Assembly: GCA_020426515.1 (NCBI GenBank)
Contig: JAGQPW010000015.1
Location: forward strand, 1-57,687
Direction: 5' to 3'
Origin: Planctomycetaceae bacterium
GTDB lineage: Bacteria > Planctomycetota > Planctomycetia > Planctomycetales > Planctomycetaceae
DNA length: 57,687 nt
The stretch's first letter is position 1. Each line of letters opens with the position of its first letter. Made by a program: the position numbers and the translations under genes. The notes beneath the pieces are model-generated. The model saw only the letters and a list, made by a program, of their open reading frames with translations. It was not told the DNA's origin and ran no database searches. This document shows, piece by piece, positions 53,352-57,687 of the stretch.

Positions 53352-53447
53352 AAAGAGGCACTGCGGTCAACCTTGTATCGGGAATCGAAGAAAGGGGTCA
53401 ATCGCAATCGGAGCGAAGCACCGGCTCACTTCGGGCAGCACCAGGTC

Positions 53448-54584
53448 CTAGTAGCGGAAACCGACTCGTCCAATGAAGCCGCTGGAGACGTCGAACTTAC
53501 TGCCACCAGCACCGCTGAATTCCACATCGCGGGCGAACACGTAGCCCGCTTCGGCAAAGCTCTCGAACCAGCCAGCATCCCACTTCAAACCGCCCAGAAC
53601 TCGCCAGTCTTCAAACTGGGTGCGGCGGGAGACGGTGCCGGGAAGTCCCTGCATTTCGTACGCCTCGACATGGTACTCCCCTGTGGCGTACAGCCAGGTC
53701 GCCACGCCCATCGGAGTGCCCAGAAACACGCTGACCTTGGACTTGGGGAACAGCAACTGGAATTCCCAGATCTGATCAGGATTCCAGATCACCCCGGCGT
53801 AAGGAATGATGATGTCATCGACTCGGTCCCAGTATTGTGCCCCCAGCACCCATGTGACCTGCGGTCCCATCGACCAGTACATCACAGCGCGGCCGTCGAA
53901 CATGAACGCTTCGCTGCTGAGAGTGCGATGGAAGTCGGTTCCGATGGCCGGATTGAAGGCGAACTCGTAGCTGAAACCTCCAACCGCTGGCGACTGCATT
54001 ACAAGATCGAGGCCAAACCGGTAAGCCGATCCTGGCAGGGCTGGCCCGCCTCCGCTCGAATCAGGGCCGCTGTAGGCTCGGTAGTTGAACTGTGGTGCGA
54101 TCTGAAAGATCCAGTTCGCGCCGGTCGGCGTTGTGTATCGTTTTTCCAGATCGAACGCGAAGATGTCGAGACTCCCCAGTCCGGGAGCTTCCGCATCGCC
54201 ACTGGGGAGAAACGAAAAGTCGTACTTTGCCCTCCAGCCCATGCGATGGGGCTGCGGACCGTTGACGCCATACATCATGCCCGGCGCGGCGTAAGGAGCC
54301 ACTCCGCCGGCCCAGGGATCACCGGTGATGGGACCGGGGTAGGTCGGCTGACCGAAAGGGTCGAGCCCATAAGGGGCCGTCGTTCCGGCACCGTAGGGGG
54401 ACCCTTGGTAGTAGGTCGTGACATCGCCATTGGCAGGAGCCGACAGCACGGGTCCCGACGCTTCCGGACTCTGTCCACGCATGACCCAGGGGGTTTCGTA
54501 GGTGAGCGCCTTATCGAATGGTGAGGTTGATTCCTCAGCGACCGGTAAAGCGGCCGCCATCACCAGGATGAGGGGGAAAGTCAC
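53448..54584 (-). CDS. predicted outer-membrane beta-barrel protein
   Basis: A 378-residue protein. Short N-terminal signal (MTFPLILVMAAALPVA), a Gly/Pro/Tyr-rich linker (about 50-105), then alternating amphipathic strands to the end: WRAKYDFSFLPSG, AFDLEKRYTTP, FQIAPQFNYRAYSG and others, ending SGFIGRVGFRY. The terminal aromatic residue after a strand is the BAM recognition feature. It resembles a DUF6268-type barrel, but I could not verify that. Such proteins are seen in planctomycetes and support a Gram-negative-type outer membrane. Confidence 0.8.
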   Translation of the reverse strand: MTFPLILVMAAALPVAEESTSPFDKALTYETPWVMRGQSPEASGPVLSAPANGDVTTYYQGSPYGAGTTAPYGLDPFGQPTYPGPITGDPWAGGVAPYAAPGMMYGVNGPQPHRMGWRAKYDFSFLPSGDAEAPGLGSLDIFAFDLEKRYTTPTGANWIFQIAPQFNYRAYSGPDSSGGGPALPGSAYRFGLDLVMQSPAVGGFSYEFAFNPAIGTDFHRTLSSEAFMFDGRAVMYWSMGPQVTWVLGAQYWDRVDDIIIPYAGVIWNPDQIWEFQLLFPKSKVSVFLGTPMGVATWLYATGEYHVEAYEMQGLPGTVSRRTQFEDWRVLGGLKWDAGWFESFAEAGYVFARDVEFSGAGGSKFDVSSGFIGRVGFRY

Positions 54585-55018
54585 GGGACATCCTTGTCGA
54601 AGTACGAGGAGAAAGGTCTCGTGCGGGACTCAAGGAGACTGAGGACCGCGGTAGGGGAAGGAAATGTGGGGGAAATTTGAATTCAGGTCAAGATCGACTC
54701 AAGTTTCGGGCCCCGACGACCGCAGGGTGTGCGCAGGGCCTCTTGAGTTGACAGTAACGTTTGTTTGGTAAACGTCTTATGGTTAATTGGCGAGGCTGGG
54801 AAACGTCTCGTCGCTGGACGCGGACGTGATCAGGCGAATCCAAAATGCCGGCTGAATATCGCTGATGCCGGAATGTCGAGCCCGCATTCCGGCGCTGAAT
54901 GCAGAAGTTCTGCGATGCTCGTCCGCTCATCGACAAGACACCTTCGCCGCCTCCGAGGCCGGGTTGCCTGTCTGGTTGATGAGGGGTATTGGCGCCGGGC
55001 CGGGAACTCCAGCAGACC
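54585..55018. other. intergenic region with a small inverted repeat
   Basis: ACGTTT (54757-54762) and AAACGT (54770-54775) form a 6-bp inverted repeat 170 bases upstream of the barrel gene. On the plus strand TTGACA (54748-54753) precedes it, but no gene is downstream on that strand. No other feature is seen. Confidence 0.35.
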
Positions 55019-57687
55019 TCATGAACTGGCGGGCAGTCCCGATTCGTCGTCGGCTGTCCAGAAAAACTCCCACGCCAGCATCAGCAGTCCGCACAGGAAC
55101 AGCACCAGCCCGAAAATGCTCGGGTAAAGCCAGGACCACCAGATGGCACCCATCAGCATGATCCCCAGGGCCGGGCGAATGGCCAGTCGCTCCCGAATTC
55201 GGAAGCGGTCCGTCACCAGCGTCAGCGCCGTCGCCGTGGCGGCAATGGCACCAAGCAACCACCATGGCAGCTGCCGGTGAGTTGTTTCCTCACGTGGACG
55301 GATGCTGATTGACGTGACGGGTTCATGCAGTTCGAACCACTGTACCGATGGATCCCTTAAGGCCAGCGCGGTACCCAGGTTGTCGTGAGCGGGTTGCCAG
55401 CGGGATGTCGTGTCGGCGTCAAGCAACAGTTCGCCCTGCAGTTTGTCCCAACGTTCCTGCGCAATCGAAAATCGTTGCTGAAACCCCTCTCCGCTGTTCT
55501 GACGCGAAAGTTCCGCCTCCTGTTGATTTCGGCGAATGCGGTGCATGATGGGGCTTTCGACGCTCACCACGGTGGGGACCTCATCCAGGCAGTCCAGCAG
55601 GCCATTCCAACGTGCCAGCCAGGCATCGGCTGGCGACATCAGGTGCATCCCGGACACGGGAACCGCTTCCCACTCATGACCATGAACGATGCCCACAACT
55701 GAGTTCGTTGGCTGCAAAGGGGCGAATTGGGGCAGCGGAACAATGGACTGCAACGGTTCATCTGATTGCCAGTGAATCGTGAACTCAAACAGGCCGTCCA
55801 CATCGGGCAGGATCACCCGACGATGAGAAGACCCTTCATCCAGCGGCATCAGCACCGGAGCTGAGGTTTCACTGCGCACGGCGTCGATGGTGACGTGTTG
55901 CGGAAGCCGAATCTGCAGCATGACCTGTTCGTGGCTGATCCCCCACAACTGAGTCTGTCCGGTCAGTCGACCGTCAGACCTGAGCCAGATGAGGTGCTCT
56001 GCCCAGGGCAGATGCGTGTCCTGCACGATGTTTTCGCGTCGACTCATGCGCAAGCGGGACTTGGAAAGCTGATAGCAGACGGCATCGCGCGAGCGGACAG
56101 CGCTGGACCAGGGACGTGGCGACCATGCTGGAAGCGCCGCTCCGGAAATTGCCATTCCGCCTTCGGTCGGCACACGAAGCCCGGTGGCCGTGTCCAGTAC
56201 GAGCAGTTTCAGTCCCTGCGCTGCTGAGGTAACTTCCGGAAGGGGGATTGCTTGCGATGTGATCGTCTGTTCGTCGACATCAAACGCAAGTGAGAAGGTG
56301 ATTGCGTCGCGCAGTCGAGCTGGCACAAACAGTGTCAAGGTCGTCATCCCCTGGTCTCCCGGACTCATGCTGCGGCGCAGATTGGTCGGATACAGGGACA
56401 GTTTGTCCGCGAGTTCAGTTGGAACGAGCAATTGAATGCGTTTGAGTGGGGCGTCCAGTGCCTCCACGTGAATCATCTGTGTCATTCGCCAACCCGAAGC
56501 CCCCGCGGGTTGCAGTGCGAGGACCGTTTCCGCACGCGCTGCATCCGGAGAAGGCACAATCCTAAGCCGTCGGGGTTCCGCAACGCCCGCTCCGCGAAAC
56601 TGCAATCGGGATGCGCGTGGTGCACCGGAATCGTCGCCGCTGTTGGCTGCGGGCAGTGCCGCAGGAGTTGCCATGACCGAACCGCCATTCGTCTCCACTT
56701 CCACGATCCAGTTTGTCTCATCGAGGATGGAGAGTTGTCGGTCCTGTATCTGCGCATCGGCGAGTTCGAGCTTCGGGAATCCAGTCCAGGTTTCGGTCGG
56801 CAGTGCCCGGGAACAAATGATGATCAGTTTTCTGTTGCCGAGTCCCTGATCATCCAGAAACGCGGTCAGGTCCGTTCCGCGCTGGTCCCAGCGTACAGGC
56901 TGGGTGACTCCCATTTGCTCAACTTTGACTTCCCGAATCCGCCAGTCGGGCGAAACGCGAAATCGATGCACGAATTGCGGCAATGGCCCGGTGGAAATTT
57001 CAAACTGTGTTTCCCACTCCAGTTGTGAACGCTGGACGTGACACTGCTCCGTAACAGACGCCATGGTCACTTGCTCAACGGGAATCAGCGGCAACAGCAG
57101 TTGCTGCGGCGTTGTCATTCGGATGTACTGCTGCACACCGGCTGCATTCAGCAGCAATCCGGTGAGTTCGTCGTGTGGGACGAGTTCGACCCGTCCCGCC
57201 CCGGAAGACACCGGCAGTCCAAGGTTCCAGCCGGGGCCGGTGGAAAAACCGATTTCGTGAGACACCATTCCCGAAGCCAGCAACGGAATTGGCGGAAGAG
57301 ACACGGACTGCGTTTCATCCACGTGGGGCAGCAATTCGTACTCCAGTCGCAGGACATGCGACGCCGATTGTGGCTGCGATGTGACACGCAGCATGGTGTC
57401 GCGTGATTTCGCTCCAACCACGCCCCACTCGGTTCCGGCGGCACCCTGCACGCTACGGATGATCGCCTGTCCGGGAAGTTGCAAAATTCGCTCGTTGACT
57501 TCGGGACTGGCCGGGAGTGTCAGTACCGTGGTGATCGCCAGTTGCATCGGAGTCACCTGGACAAGTGACTGCGCCTTGAATTCGACATTGTCGGCTGCCG
57601 ATACCGTGGGAGCTGGCCATTGCAGGTAGGGTAAACCGCCTAGGTAGACTCGCTGTGGAGTCTGGCCGCCTCCATCCACCATCCCGC
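55019..57687 (-). CDS. large membrane-anchored protein (partial, N-terminus outside window)
   Basis: At least 887 residues are visible; the frame is still open at the window's right edge and has no signal peptide at the first visible ATG (57682), so the true start is outside. Residues 1-800 are soluble and mostly beta-rich (VEFKAQSLVQVTPMQLAITTVLTLPASP near the start), and the end has three membrane segments (LLGAIAATATALTLVTD, LGIMLMGAIWWSWLY, IFGLVLFLCGLLMLAWEFFW) followed by a short acidic tail. I do not recognise a family. Probably an envelope-spanning protein with a periplasmic head. Confidence 0.75.
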   Translation of the reverse strand, partial: GMVDGGGQTPQRVYLGGLPYLQWPAPTVSAADNVEFKAQSLVQVTPMQLAITTVLTLPASPEVNERILQLPGQAIIRSVQGAAGTEWGVVGAKSRDTMLRVTSQPQSASHVLRLEYELLPHVDETQSVSLPPIPLLASGMVSHEIGFSTGPGWNLGLPVSSGAGRVELVPHDELTGLLLNAAGVQQYIRMTTPQQLLLPLIPVEQVTMASVTEQCHVQRSQLEWETQFEISTGPLPQFVHRFRVSPDWRIREVKVEQMGVTQPVRWDQRGTDLTAFLDDQGLGNRKLIIICSRALPTETWTGFPKLELADAQIQDRQLSILDETNWIVEVETNGGSVMATPAALPAANSGDDSGAPRASRLQFRGAGVAEPRRLRIVPSPDAARAETVLALQPAGASGWRMTQMIHVEALDAPLKRIQLLVPTELADKLSLYPTNLRRSMSPGDQGMTTLTLFVPARLRDAITFSLAFDVDEQTITSQAIPLPEVTSAAQGLKLLVLDTATGLRVPTEGGMAISGAALPAWSPRPWSSAVRSRDAVCYQLSKSRLRMSRRENIVQDTHLPWAEHLIWLRSDGRLTGQTQLWGISHEQVMLQIRLPQHVTIDAVRSETSAPVLMPLDEGSSHRRVILPDVDGLFEFTIHWQSDEPLQSIVPLPQFAPLQPTNSVVGIVHGHEWEAVPVSGMHLMSPADAWLARWNGLLDCLDEVPTVVSVESPIMHRIRRNQQEAELSRQNSGEGFQQRFSIAQERWDKLQGELLLDADTTSRWQPAHDNLGTALALRDPSVQWFELHEPVTSISIRPREETTHRQLPWWLLGAIAATATALTLVTDRFRIRERLAIRPALGIMLMGAIWWSWLYPSIFGLVLFLCGLLMLAWEFFWTADDESGLPASS

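Noticed and set aside
54748..54780. plus-strand promoter TTGACA upstream of nothing
   Set aside because: No plus-strand gene follows and the -10 is poor, so I treat it as a chance match near a small inverted repeat.

Overview
The window looks like chromosomal DNA of a planctomycete (Planctomycetaceae-like). Lineage markers seen directly in translation are: a DUF1549/DUF1553 protein carrying an EF-hand insertion, followed by a Tat-exported DUF1501 protein; a formylglycine sulfatase; an EF-hand/esterase fusion; several long low-complexity exported proteins; a Lys-rich small protein of a kind I associate with planctomycetes; and a Hanks-type kinase with many membrane segments. I see no phage, transposase, rRNA, tRNA or CRISPR array. 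Genes are mostly single or in short runs, and many are convergent with almost no gap.

Layout. 1-4.2 kb: the N-terminal part of a B12-binding radical SAM gene (cut by the window edge), an SPFH/band-7 membrane protein, a polytopic membrane protein and an exported purple-acid-phosphatase-like enzyme. 4.3-6.2 kb: a MarR regulator, a pirin and a DoxX protein on the minus strand; a perfect 12-bp palindrome sits between the -35 and -10 of a promoter in front of the regulator. 6.4-8.5 kb: GrpB-like protein, a toxin-antitoxin locus with an intact antitoxin and a decayed Doc/Fic toxin, and a DinB-like protein. 8.7-20 kb: exported low-complexity proteins, SppA, two RCK-type potassium proteins (one soluble, one fused to a two-helix channel), RidA, a PfkB sugar kinase, an HtrA-like protease and a TPR lipoprotein. 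20.3-27.7 kb: a zinc-ribbon protein, a cytochrome P450, a sugar-type MFS transporter with a hairpin-rich leader, the EF-hand esterase and the sulfatase.

27.8-32.2 kb holds the most interesting locus: four minus-strand genes in a row encode a C39/papain-like protease, a RimK-like ATP-grasp ligase with an extra N-terminal domain, a GCS2-type glutamate-cysteine-ligase-like amidoligase and an N-formylglutamate-amidohydrolase-like enzyme. Together they look like a pathway that makes, trims and hydrolyses an unknown amide or small peptide.

32.4-45 kb: ExoD, the DUF1549/DUF1501 pair, SmpB, a TPR-plus-barrel protein, a Gly-rich exported repeat protein, a CbiX chelatase, a large exported hydrolase, CdsA and a small zinc-ribbon membrane protein. 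45-54.6 kb reads as a signalling/envelope region: membrane-embedded Ser/Thr kinase, FHA-like protein, coiled-coil membrane protein, sigma-54-type regulator with a changed GAFTGA loop, TPR lipoprotein and an outer-membrane barrel. The right edge is an incomplete membrane-anchored giant protein.

All calls come from reading translated sequence. No database search was run, so family names rest on motifs and overall resemblance.
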